Shown: positions 26,570 to 38,182 of the stretch, one piece after another
Layout: each line of letters begins with the position of its first letter
Numbering within the stretch: the stretch's first letter is position 1
Assembly (NCBI RefSeq): GCF_040807025.1
Contig: NC_090951.1
Span: 4,526,001-4,590,000 of the forward strand
From: Struthio camelus
Lineage: Eukaryota; Chordata; Aves; Struthioniformes; Struthionidae
Direction: 5' to 3'
Length of the DNA stretch: 64,000 nt
Translations under genes and position numbers: made by a program
The notes under the pieces: generated by a model
Database searches by the model: none
The model's input: the letters and a program-made list of their open reading frames with translations, nothing else
Told to the model about the DNA's origin: nothing

Positions 26570-28082
26570 AGCATGTCTGACAAGCCGGACTATCAGTGAA
26601 GAGGCTGTACAATAGTCACAATTATAGCTGACTGCCTAACAATGACAAGAATGTAAATGCTGCTTTAACAGCTGCATCGCATCCCAACCAACCATACACG
26701 TAGACTGAAAGATCCATCTAGTTATGAGTTCCTGACAGCAACAATAGGGCCACAGTTAGAGAGCAGTAGCTTCCATAGTAAATAATATATGGCAAACAAG
26801 AGACTAAGTTAGCAAAATGTGCTATAAAAGAGTATAAAAGTTTTTAAAAACTTTCTAAAACTTTCTTCTTTTGGGAAGGAGGAATACTAGTCTGTGGCCT
26901 GGCATTATTACAATAACTAAAGCGGTTGGATCAGATTGCTGGTGATCAACTCCTTGCAAGTCAGAGGTGCGTTTGTAAAACGCCCCAGGGTGAATGACCC
27001 AAGGCTGGCCAGACAGTCGGGGAATTTTAACATCTGCAGCAGAATCAGCTGTGTTTGTAGAGGACGGACTAACACTTGGGTCAGAAATCTCTTTACTTGG
27101 TATGCAGAGGATAACGTGACACCGACCAACATGCAATTCACAGTCCTTCTGTCTGGGCCCCAAACGCAGCCCTGAGAATATTTTAATTTTCTCCGTTTCA
27201 AACCCTTCTTGCTGGGGAAGATGTTCTGTTGCATGCCTGACAAGCCCTGGGTTGGAGTCCCCACCAAGCCTATCAGTTCCATGAAAATCCATTTTGAACT
27301 TGGGCAGGAGGGAGTGGGCTATTAGCTCAAATAAAAAATCCAAGTTGCTTTTCCTCAGGATTATTGAATCTCAAATAATTACCCTGGGTTAATCAGGGTC
27401 TTCTTCATAGCAGACGTGCCAGTACACACATCCCAAATGCGCACTTGCTACTAGTAGCAACCATTGTGAGCCCCAAGGTAAATGAAGCAGATCCCAGCTT
27501 CTACGGCCTGAAGGGGCTGGGAAGGACATACTCTTGCTTCAGGTTCACCTAGAGGCTCCTCCTGCCATTTTTCCCCGTTACCTGCATAGCCACCCCCAGC
27601 CTCACAATGAAGTGTATCAGTTCCATCTGCTTTGAAGCTCCAGGCAAACTATACAGTTTCCATCCATATCCTCAACTCTTCCCAAGCACTTCAGTAGTTT
27701 TCTTCTCGTTCTGGGGCAGGTTTTGAAGGCTAAGAAAAGCTTGCTCTTGTGTTTAGTTATGAAAAATGTTGAACAGTTCCTGCTGCCAACAAGGGATGCA
27801 GGTTCATGTAATCTTTCCCAGATTTCAGAGTTCACAGTGCTGTCACTCCCAGCCCATGTCACTCCCATCTATTCTTTAGCCACCTAGTAACATCTTCTGA
27901 ATCTTAAGAGTATAGTGAAGTTATTTGCTCAATAAGCTACTCTGACTTGCATTCACCAAAAGCAATATTCTCTTTGAACACTCATGTGTTCCAGAAATCT
28001 GATACTAACAACTAAAGAACGCACTGTAAATGAAATTTAATGGAACAAAAATTCAAAATTTACAACAATGTCCAAGTTCCAT

Positions 28083-28088
28083 TTTATT
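28083..28088 (-). terminator. KLHL36: Candidate proximal polyadenylation signal of KLHL36
   Basis: AATAAA on the minus strand, 465 bp past the stop codon. It is the first canonical hexamer seen after the coding region and would give a short 3' UTR isoform. Confidence 0.35.
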
Positions 28089-28552
28089 TTTTCTTAGCAG
28101 TTGCTCTTGGAACTTCTCTGAACTGCTATGTAACTTCAAACTAGACACTCAGTACTCTGCCTTCTGTCTACATTATCATCTCAGCCAAAGGTTCAGTTTC
28201 ATTTTAAAACATCAATAGAATACGATGTGCATGGAAATGCCATGAACCACAGAAGTAAAAGACTATGCCATAACATTCAGGAGAGTGGCATAACCTCTCT
28301 TGCCACCTCACCCCTTACACAGTAGTAGGGGGTTTTGCAGTTTGTGTTTTTGTTGTTTTTAACCTTAAACATGAGCTCAATCCAAAAAAAAAACCCACCA
28401 AAAAACCCACATTCAATTGTACATTTTCTGAGGCTGCAGAAGACACTTTCTTTTGTTTCCATTTTAAAAGAAAACAATCAAGGTTAGAAAGAAATGTTTC
28501 AATATAAAGTTCCTTTGCAGTCCACCCTCAAAGTCTGGTTATCCAGAAGTAG

Positions 28553-29108
28553 TCATCTTCCTCGATCTTGATGTTTTTTTGTTTTTGACTTTTTCTTTTT
28601 GTCATCTGTTTTAGGTTTCAATGCACAGACACACGCAGACACACCAGCAATTGCTTTGGGTAAGTCAGTTCCTTTGTACCACTTATTTTTCTCCTTATCA
28701 TAAACTTGGACTGTTTTGGAGAAGACTGTTTCTTCCCAGCTGTAGCCTCCAAGAATATAAATCTTGCCTTCCCAAACTGCCACCCCTGACTCACTGTTTG
28801 CTTGCAACAGAGGAGCAACTCTGGTCCACTGATTACATTGAGGGCTGTACGACTCCACACTCAGAATGTCAAAACGGGCCATGGTTTCTATGTTGTCATC
28901 ACTGCCTCCAATGGAGTAGATATGGTCCTGCAAGGTGCACATACTGTGCCACCCCCGGGCAGTGATCATTGGCCTTTTCTCCTCCCAAACATCTGTGCGA
29001 TAATCATAGCAGAGCAGATTTTTTCTATATGGGCCAATTTGGTAATCATGGCCTCCTGAAATGTACACAAATTCCTTGTAGACTGTTCCAGCATGGCCAT
29101 AAGTAAAC
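28553..29108 (-). CDS. KLHL36: KLHL36 last coding exon (kelch repeats 4-6 and C terminus)
   Basis: The minus-strand acceptor TGTCCTAG|G at 29109-29110 opens the exon. Its first G completes the split arginine codon left by the upstream exon (AG|G). It encodes residues 432-615. Kelch blades are marked by the double-glycine motifs VYISGG, YSIGG and YILGG, each followed by the usual tyrosine and tryptophan landmarks such as [16 protein letters not shown] and YDKEKNKW. The C terminus is lysine-rich and ends KKHQDRGR, close to the human KLHL36 ending as I recall it (KRHQDRGQ). The short basic tail could influence localisation, but that is inference. Confidence 0.97.
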
Positions 29109-32100
29109 CTAGGACAGGCAAACAAGAAAATTCATCTTAGTACTTACAGATTTTATTGAGATACCCAGCATTTAACAAGGACTGATACTAAACAAGAAAC
29201 TTCACAGTAAGGGAAGACAGGAGAATCCCTAATGCTGTTAGTTACCCAGTAACTTTTCTCCACATTCATACTGCTGGCTGCAGAGTGCTAAGGTACAACA
29301 ATCACTTTTGAAGGCATCCTTTTCATACCTGTTCGCTACAGAGCGCTAAGGTATGACAATCACTTTTTAAGGCATCCTCTACAGTGTGTCATACAACTGA
29401 AGTAACCCATCCTGCTCTAGTTGGCATGGCCTTCTCTCCCATTTTCCTGTTCCAGTGCTTGGGTTGGATCAGTCTGAGAGGGCCTGAGAGGAAAAAATCC
29501 ACATCTCAGCAAGGGATTCTATGACAGAGAGAGGAAATAATCATGATACCTGTCAGACTTAACAGTAGCGATTAACCAAGAAAAACCAACAAGACGACTA
29601 CTACTGCTTTCCCCTTCCACAACTTCAGCATCATGAATCAGTGTTCACACCCACCAGCGCTCACAGCCCAGTTTGTTTACAGGCATGTTATATTCAGCGT
29701 CCTTTTCATGAGCTACCTATCTGTTCTACCACTTCTGCTATACAGGTTATAACTTCTTCAGTCACCTCAGAACAAGTCAACAGACCTTATTAATCAGAGA
29801 TCAGAGGCCATATTTGAAATAAGGCAAAACAAGCTGGTAGAAACCAACATCAGGCATGCTGTTTCCATAGGACAAAGAGAAAAATCACTGATTGGCTATA
29901 ATAAAGCCGCTACAAACCCAGTTCTTGAGGCTGTTCTTAATTTTGCATAAGCATATTTCTGACCAAACCCTTTTGAATTCTTAAAGTAGAATGCTAAGGT
30001 GAGGGACAGCCTCAGCTTCTTTGAACACACCCTTCCTGCACATGCTTTTTTTGGTCCAAAGATGTAGCTGCAGCACCAGCCATGCCAAACTGGCGCACAC
30101 GTTGATACAAAAAGCCTAAACAAGTTAATGCCCATGGGGCTACAGAGCAATATACACATCATGCTGCACTCCACTACCATCCTTTGTAGTCAAGGACTCA
30201 AGACAACTCAACCTCCATGGCAGACAAACCTATGTTAACATTGCTTTAGCCTGCAATGCTTTTGAACCATGCCTGAACATGCTTAAAACTAAATGTGGAT
30301 GTACCATAACTTCTTGCATACACATAAAATACCAAGCACTTTTGTGCCAAGGGAAAAGGTGGAAAAGAAAAGCAAGAAAAGCCACGTTTACCCTGAAAGC
30401 ACGATACTTCTGAGAAAAGCTAGAAGATGTTTATTATTCTAGGGGCCTACCAAAGACTTTGATCCCTGACCAGTGTCTGAATCAGACTATTTTAACAAGC
30501 TCCTGCTACAAGAAGCAAAAATCCTTGACACCTTTGGCTTAAGTACACAGAATGCCCAGGACAGACACTGCAGCTTTGGGGGCCACAGTACCATCCCTGG
30601 AGAACTTGAAAAGAAGATTTCAGAACTCTATTGCTTCTTAGCCACTTGCTTCATAAGAAGCTTAAAGGCAAGATTATATATATATGTCTCCCGTGACACC
30701 CAGTCTGGTTGGTATACTCTGCTTCTCTACACACACAGAAGGGTGGGTCTGAGAAGCAAGACTACCTGTTTGGGAAACAGGCTGGACGAAATGAATTCAT
30801 TTCCTTTCCCACACTGGGTGGGATTTTAAACCCACATCTTCTATCCAGCAAGCTACTTGGAAGATATATAGTACAGCACACTATGGAGGCAGTGTCAGAC
30901 AAGAGATAGTTTTTAGGAGGCAAAACAAGAAAAGTATGGTGACATTGAATCCAACACATAACAGAAGGTTATTGTATTGCTGCTAGCAGTCCCATTACAT
31001 ACAACATTTAACTTCTTCAAAGACTTTTTTAAAATAACTTCACTGACTGTGGGTGACGTAGGCTAAACCTTTTCCTATACTAACAGCAAAGCAGAATTCT
31101 ATACAGGTAAGCAGTAGACACTTCCTCTTAAGTACCTGCAAGCAGTCTAGCATAGACTGCTATAGAAAAAGCACTGAAGCCTTTTTGGTCTTAATCAATG
31201 GGCACATCCAGCGAATAACAATAGTCAAAACAGTAATTCGAAAAGGCAATCGTATCTGAAGCATCAAATTGGCTGTGAGTTTGTTATTTTGCAATATAAG
31301 CAGATTACCTGTTGAAACAGGCTAAGGTGTTTTCACTTAGCCTAATTTATGAAAAGCTCATCCTAAATTTGCACATACTAGGCTTTAGATTAATAGAAAA
31401 CTGCATGAAAAAAATGCACAAATTTAAACCAATCAGAAAGAACGCCTTCCGTAGGCCCTGCAGTTAGAACAGTGGCATTTTTAAGTGTGCAACAGAACAG
31501 GACATTTGAATACAACAGGCCCATCTTATAGATGGTGCTGCCAAAATGCTTGTTGCATTGCTCATCTATAAGAAAGTGGACAGAAAAGACAGAGCCATTA
31601 AGGAGAAAGAAGTTTCAATTCAGAACATACTGGAACAAACTGCCAATTTTGAATAATCCTCCCAGATATAATGCTGCAAAAATTACAGCTTCTGTCACAG
31701 TAACACCATTCAGTAAGCACTAGAAAATCTAGGATTTATCTTCTTAAGCAGAATGAAGGCCACACGCAGCCCAACTCTACTAAAGCTTTGGGAATCTCCT
31801 ACTCCAACCAAAGTCCAGGCGAGCTGTGGTTACTCAGAATCTTATGAGTCCATCTGTTACAACCCTGCAAGACTAGTAGAACACCTGCCATCATTCATTA
31901 ACCTGTTCCAACACATTTCCTTTTAGAACTGCTCTCAGTTATTCTACCAAACTTTAACCTAGGGCCACACAGTTAATTTCACTGATGTCTGCAGCATGCT
32001 TTTGCTAAGGCTATTCAAGATGAGAACACATTGCACCAGCTTCTGCTCTGCCAAGCTAGTCAGCTACTGCTGTTCCTTTCCAGACTGGAAACTGTGGCAG

Positions 32101-35100
32101 CAACTGCTCCCCCCAAAGAGGCTGGAGGAATGGCTAAAAAATATAGGACCTCTCTTAGGAATGTAAAAGGTATCCTATAACCACCAACCCTAATGAGGTT
32201 CAGGCAAAATTCACTTGTAGCAGACTTGGACCAGCTCCATCATTTAGATAGGTTGGCTGAAGTTTTCCACATTAAGCATCTGCCTCAGGATGTGGTGTTT
32301 TCTTTTCCAGCAAGACAGCACTATTTCATTCAAAACAGCTCAGCTCCTTCCAAGGAAAGTGGTTAGGGAAAACAACACATTGTTTTGACCAAATGGAGGG
32401 GGAAGGGGGAGAGTCTGCAAAGCTCGCTCTTTGAGGAGCGTTACTGTTCCTGCGTACAGGAACAAGGACATAGAAGTTGGAAGCGGGCAGGAGGCCATGT
32501 ATCAAGGATGCAACCGTTGCCTTTCCCCTGAAAATCTCCACACACATGGCAAACCATCACTCTTTGGAAAGAAAAGAAAAATCCTTATTTGCACCTTCTG
32601 AGTGAAATCTTTAGCAAATATAACTTCTGACAATCCCACCCCACACAGCTCTAACCAAGCTACACACAGGCCATCACCACAGAACACCACCTGTCTATCA
32701 CTCCAAGGAATAGTTTGCCATACAGCTGCTGGCTTAGAGCAGTCAGAAGGAACGCCAGAGCTAGGGACAGGGAGCCTCTTTCCTGTGACCACACGCTTAA
32801 AAGGATCAACCCCCCACCACTATCCCCTTCAAAAAACCAACCGTGGATGTTCCCTTCAGAGAGGGCAAGATATAAAACGTGGTAAACAAAAAGGATACAG
32901 TAGGACATGTTTTCTGATGAGACTATGACAGTAAGGAAGCGGAGGACTGGATCGTCTAATTCCTCCTACGTGAGAAGAAAAGACTTGCTGCTAGATTAGG
33001 GCTCAGGAAGATGTCATTTGGGCAAAAAGAATAATGAAAATCAGTATGAGAAACAAAAGCATGTGACAGGGGAGGAAAACATGACAGATTAGATGCAGAG
33101 TATTTTAAAGGGAAAACGCAAAGAATGCGCAGAAGAAACTGTAACCAGCATGCATTTTCCTAGTCTTGAATAGATCACAAAACTCTCTCATCCTTCCTTT
33201 GCTGTCAGCAAATACATCTGAGGTACACCCATAAAGGATTGTCCCGTTCCCTTCCAGCAGCTCTCCACACCTGCTACAGCCCACATTTCTCCTTGAGCTC
33301 AAGCGGCATTAGCTTGTACCTGCTTTCAGAAAGACTGTTTCTGCTGTTGACCTCAGCACTGATCTTTGTCTTTTGCAATCTGAATATCATTATTTTAACT
33401 TTATTCCTTTTGTACAGAAAAAAAACCACTGCTGCTAACAGTGTTGTCCAATGCAGAAGTTCCCAAACAGCAGAGAGAAGGCTGAAAAGCCAGAAAAAAT
33501 ATGTAGGTACTAAATGTCCATTAAGATGTAACTAAAAATGCATTACCAGGTAAGAGAGCAGCTATAGGGGAAAAACGAGAAACCAGATAGTTCGCCATGC
33601 AGCTGCATGAATACCTGAGCTGGCACAAGGGAGAGTTAGCAAAGGAGCAGGGTAGAGCAGACAGGAAGAGACGGGACACAGGACTATTTCTTTGGAGTAC
33701 AGCAATAGCTTAAAATAGTCACTGCGCTTCTAGCTTAACCAGTTTAAGGACCAGCTAGGCTGATATAACTGGGGTCTGTTCCATAAGGGGAACACTTGCC
33801 TGGTCTAAGCTGACCAGCTTGCCAATCTAACCAAAAATTAGTCCCTTCCCACTGGCCCCCCCCACCCCCCCCCAAGTTCACTTTTAAATGCTGGAGCTGC
33901 CAAACTCCCAAAGTCAACACACCGGAAGCAGTAAGAACAGACAGACAAGACTGCCCCTTTTCAGACAGCTTACAGTCTGGTTGCCTTAAGTCAACCATGC
34001 AACCATACCCAAAGACAATTTTTATATGGTGGAAAGGCGAGAGGGAAGCAAGCGGGGGTGGGGGGAATCAAATCAACACCTGTTAAGGCAAGTGTTTTTT
34101 TTTTTTTTTTTAAAAACAACATACAAGGCAGTCAGGCCACATTCACATTTCTTGAAAAAATTTGTTTGAAACAGCTGTGCTGCAATTTCTGTGAGATGTT
34201 ACTAGGATCTCACAAGTCATGACAAGTAACAAAAGGGCACAGGAACTAAAGATACTCTCATATGCAGCTTTCCAGGGAAGATGGTGATGTGTAGCCTCAA
34301 CTGCCAGATCTGCCTACATAAGCAGAAGAAAAAAAAAAGCATCCTGCTTCTTAAGAGCACTCAAGCCCAGCTGTTAGCCTGGATCAGACTCGCATTGCAG
34401 CACCTGCCCAAAATAGAATTGAGTAACAGGCTTCTGTGCCTTCACTGGCTGCCTAGGGCTCTGCAGTTCTGCAGCTAAGGGAATAAGGAAAAAACCCTAA
34501 ATTCTAAAAATCAAATTGTAAGTATCCTGTCAATGATGCCACTAAGAAAGCAAGCACTACTGCGGAGGCCACAGGTTCCAGACATCGTTGAAAATATCAC
34601 CTACATAGCTAATACCCTCATAATTCTCAAGAACATAAGATACTATAAAATCTGAACAGCTGTTTGCAAATGAAGTGCTATCCTACGAGCCTTACAAAGT
34701 CACCATCCAAATACCGATTCCAGGTACAAGTAATGCCCTGCACTGCTGTTACTTACAATAAGAGCTTCAGTACTAAAGCCTCTGAGAAGTAGAGCAGCTA
34801 AGTTTTAACTCAGATTGCACACTTGAGAGAAAGAGGTCACGTTTGCCAAGGATATCTGGTATTTGTATACAGGTAAATGTGGATCATCCGCAAAAACCAA
34901 TATAAGTAGCTAAAAAAAGACAAACACTTTACATGGAAAATGACCACAGCAAGGCAACAAAAGGAAAGCTGAACAAGTCATAAAAGCCTTTGATCAAGAC
35001 ATAAACAGGACCCCTGAAAAGATTCAGCTCTGAGTGACTTTTGGAAAAACATGAAGACCTAGAGAGGAAAATTACAAGGCCCCTTGCCTTTCTTCCTTCA

Positions 35101-35327
35101 GATAGGCCTTGGGACAGAAATCAAAACCATTCGAGCCAATATGAAGCACAGCCTGGAAGAGCTGGCTGCTCAAATACTGCTTATATGGTACACTTGCTAA
35201 TATAATGTTGGTTACTTTTCATTTTGCCTCCCTCCTAGAGAAAGCCATTCATCTGCTAAAATCACGTAAGCGCCCTCCACCACCACTCTTCAAGCACAGA
35301 ATAACTCTCCAAATTTATCTCTATTAC
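29109..35327 (-). other. KLHL36: KLHL36 intron between coding exons 3 and 4
   Basis: 6.2 kb of intron bounded by a GTAATA donor and a CCTAG acceptor on the minus strand. It contains a partial tandem duplication at 29279-29381, a 17-T run at 34095-34111, C-runs near 33856-33874 and short open frames on both strands (for example plus 30473-30829) that I do not recognise. No known RNA gene was seen. Confidence 0.85.
29279..29381. repeat. Imperfect 58-bp-offset direct duplication
   Basis: About 45 bp at 29279-29323 recurs at 29337-29381 with roughly seven mismatches. The shared core includes GCTAAGGTA and ACAATCACTTTT. It sits about 170 bp upstream, on the minus strand, of the last KLHL36 exon. 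Confidence 0.85.
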
Positions 35328-35485
35328 CTTGGCAAGCCTGCTATATAGGACCATGTATCTTTTTGAGGGCTATAGGTCTCAACTGAAGAAAGTGCCCCAT
35401 TTTCATTCCTGCCACCAACAGCTACCAGCATGTCGGAAATAGCTCCCAAGTAGAAATCTACACGTCGTTGTCTCATGGAGGCAAC
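35328..35485 (-). CDS. KLHL36: KLHL36 third coding exon (kelch repeat 3)
   Basis: This 158-nt exon is too short for a simple open-frame search but is clear from splice sites and protein similarity. On the minus strand an acceptor CGACAG precedes GTTGCCTCC (35485), and the frame reads [11 protein letters not shown], then [11 protein letters not shown], then [15 protein letters not shown], ending with AG|GTAATA. That is one complete kelch blade with the double glycine and the spaced Tyr and Trp. Phase 0 at entry and a two-base overhang at exit match the neighbouring exons exactly. It encodes residues 379-430 plus part of Arg431. Confidence 0.96.
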
Positions 35486-36357
35486 CTGTCGAAAAATAAC
35501 ATGTCGACATCTTCAAACATCCAGTGAGCAAGCACACTTAATGTATATATGTATATTCATGTCTGAGGACAGTTATTTCTTCCCATTAATTTGAAAAAGA
35601 GAACTATTGGTTTTGATCCACGATATTCATAAAATACTTTTGTTTTTCTGGCAGTACCATGTTACATAGGACCCTGCTTCAAAAAAGGGAACGACAGAAA
35701 GCATTTAAGAAACAGGCCACTCTATAAATGTCTCAGTGTTACATGGGTCACCTTGCAAAACTCCACGAATAAAGTATATTGGAAGCACTCAAAACCAGAA
35801 TTGAACCACAGAGGATTATTGGCTCAAAAATGCAGGAATAGTGTAAAATTTTATAGGTCTTGCATTGGCAGCAGGATTTTACAATATGACTAGAAGCAAA
35901 TAGCTTGTTGTAAGAGACATTTAGCGAAGTGACATTTGGCAAGTGTCAGAGAGGTTTTCTTTTTTTACAGCAGACCCAATTTTGATATAGTTGTGTGTGC
36001 TACTGCTTGGGAGAGATGAACTAAGCAATCACCTCTGTAGGCCCACTCCAACACTATTCTCAAAAGCAATTTTAAAGAGCTGCAGTTAGGTGCTGAACAG
36101 GAATTTCAGCAGATTAGATGCCCAGTTGCTAAGAGAAATTGAAAATCTGCCCCAAACTCTTTCCCTGCACGTGTAGCTAAAGCATTCGCACAAGGGATTC
36201 AAGTCGCTGCTTCCTTGGTTAAAGAAGTCAATTTTCCATTTGCAAACTTGTTACATGTTGACTACTGTAACAACCACTTTCCTTCCACAAAAAAAAGAGG
36301 AAAACACTCCAAACATTAAGGACTTTAAACAGAGATATAATACAGCTCAAGTCTCAC
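35486..36357 (-). other. KLHL36: KLHL36 intron between coding exons 2 and 3
   Basis: 872 bp between donor AAG|GTGAGA and acceptor CGACAG on the minus strand. Nothing else is recognised in it. Confidence 0.93.
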
Positions 36358-37431
36358 CTTTATCCACTGGTTACAGCGGGGATCATACCTATATAAGAGA
36401 TTTGAAGCTGCATCCCCTCCATTGTCTCTTGAAAAACTGCCTCCAGCTATGAAGATGAAGCCTCCCAAGACTGCAACACAGTGGTGACTTCGTCTGGCTG
36501 GCAGAGGCGTTTCTGCTACCCATTGCCCCTTTCTGATGTCCAAGAAGCAGGTATCATCACTCAGTTCTAGGCACCGTTCGGAAACCTCCCCGCCCACAAA
36601 GAGGAGCCTTTCCTCGCTAGTTCTCAGAGCAGTCCGTTTGTTCTGCAGCACTGGCTGAGCAGTGACATTATTATGATAGTTCACCGCTTCCTCTATAAAT
36701 CCCTCACAGTTTGCTTCTTTGGGAAGAAGGGAGCAGACAGCAGGCTTGACTCGATGGAGAAGATCGCTTTTAGGTATCAAAGGAAAGTGAATGTTATCCA
36801 GAACCTGGTAAGCCTCATTCTCCCTTTCCGGGTACTGGGTGAGCCACTGCAAGGCAGCCTGCAGCAAGTCATGCTCACACTCCTGCTGCACGTTGCTGCT
36901 GTCCAGGTACTGGCACAACTTCTGCATGGAAACGTTCTGCAGGAAGTCTGGGGTGAAAGACAGCGTGCCAAAGTTCTGCAAGATGAAAGAATCAATGTAG
37001 GAGTCAAGGCGCTTCAGGTTGTAAATAGAGGCTAGCTCTTGCAGGTACAGATAGTTCTCCTCACTGACTTCATTCTCAAGATACTCGCAACAGAAGTCAA
37101 CCACCTTCCAGATCTGCAGCAAATGAGCTGTTTCGAGCACATAGTCAATATTGCCGCCATCTAAAGACAGCTCGCTGCCATACAGGAAATCTACCACAGC
37201 CTTGAGACCTATATAAGAGGCTCCAAAAAGTTCAACCTCTTTCTGGTGGGCTTCTCGCATACCAATAGTGAACATAGAGTTGAAGTAGTCACTGCAAACA
37301 GCTAGGAGGTTCCGATGGGCAGGGACTCTCTGTTCATCCACCACAAGGACAATATCACAAAAGAGGCCTCGGTGCCTCTGCTCATTCAGACTCTGAAGAA
37401 CAAGACTAGAGTGGTCATCCCATCTGTACAC
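36358..37431 (-). CDS. KLHL36: KLHL36 main coding exon (BTB, BACK, kelch 1-2)
   Basis: KLHL36 is a BTB-BACK-kelch protein, a family whose members typically act as Cullin-3 substrate adaptors; its substrates are not known to me. This 358-codon exon covers residues 21-378. The BTB fold (about residues 30-145) shows the signature [19 protein letters not shown] and the run [11 protein letters not shown]. The BACK domain follows (about 150-250; [12 protein letters not shown]). Kelch 1 begins at [10 protein letters not shown], and kelch 2 carries [10 protein letters not shown] with FIAGG. The acceptor is TTGCAG before GTGTACAGATGG at 37431 and the donor is AAG|GTGAGA at 36358. The assembled protein of 615 residues matches the roughly 616-residue human KLHL36. 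The gene is intact, with no frameshift or missing blade. KLHL36 is chosen over other family members from near-identity across the exon and its place between COTL1 and USP10. Confidence 0.97.
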
Positions 37432-38156
37432 CTGCAATAAACAAACCGGATCAGACTAATGTTTGCTTTAGCAAGGGAAACTTCTGCCTTCTTATAGTGT
37501 TTTCTCAAGAGAGATATTCACACACACAGGAGAAAGCAAGCCGATTTGTGCTGCATACTTGCAGTAATTTCTGATCTGAATCACCTGGCATGTGACATCC
37601 TATGAGCTCTTCACCTTCACTCTGAAGGGCCTCTATGGGCTCTGTTACTTCCTATTATCCATTTCTGTGATAATTTACTCCTGCCTCCTCCACAATGCTG
37701 CATCCAAACCTCCTCCCTCATGATTTATAAAACCATCATTTTCTGAAACTTTTCCACTCATTGTCTTCAAGATATCTTGCTGACATTTTCTTTCTTATTT
37801 GTTCCCCAAACGACTTTTTACATAGTCCCTCACAACCAAGCTACACGCTAAATATTTGGAGCGAGGGACATATATGCAGCAGTGTGCCAAATTTTCATTC
37901 AGCCCCTGTATCGTTTGGGTTAGTGCTTACTTGACAGCTACCCCCTCTTAAATCTTTTGAGAGCTGTGCATTGGTAAGCTTGTTGGGGTAAAATCCCTGT
38001 CTTTCTTCCCATATTATTCCAGGCACGCAGACCGCTTTCAAAAAATAATAGTTGTTTATTTATGTGCAAAGCCACACATGTGGATAACTTATTCCCATGT
38101 GACTATTACTTGCTTCCAGAAGCCAAGGTAGTTTTTGTTTTAATGAATTCAACTAA

Positions 38157-38182
38157 AATATATATATATATTTTTTTTTTTT
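38157..38182. repeat. (TA)n T12 simple repeat
   Basis: Alternating TA runs into 12 T in the second KLHL36 intron. Confidence 0.95.

Larger units (their letters stand above)
26550..28552 (-). other. KLHL36: Probable KLHL36 3' UTR
   Basis: The sequence follows the KLHL36 stop without a recognisable new gene on the minus strand. The end is set provisionally at the AATAAA near 26564. It contains unusually long open frames: minus 26855-27343 (162 codons), an overlapping minus frame 26917-27282, and minus 27617-27868. I recognise none of these products. Confidence 0.5.

Noticed and set aside
27225-27280. GGGTTGGAGTCC resembling a tRNA B box
   Set aside because: No A box, acceptor stem or cloverleaf can be drawn around it.
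29510-29530. GGGATTCTATGACAG resembling the 3' end of a CR1 retroelement
   Set aside because: Only one ATTCTATG unit is present, with no tandem copy and no CR1 body beside it.
30473-30829. 118-codon plus-strand open frame inside the KLHL36 intron
   Set aside because: It is antisense to the gene, with no promoter-like context and no similarity I can name.
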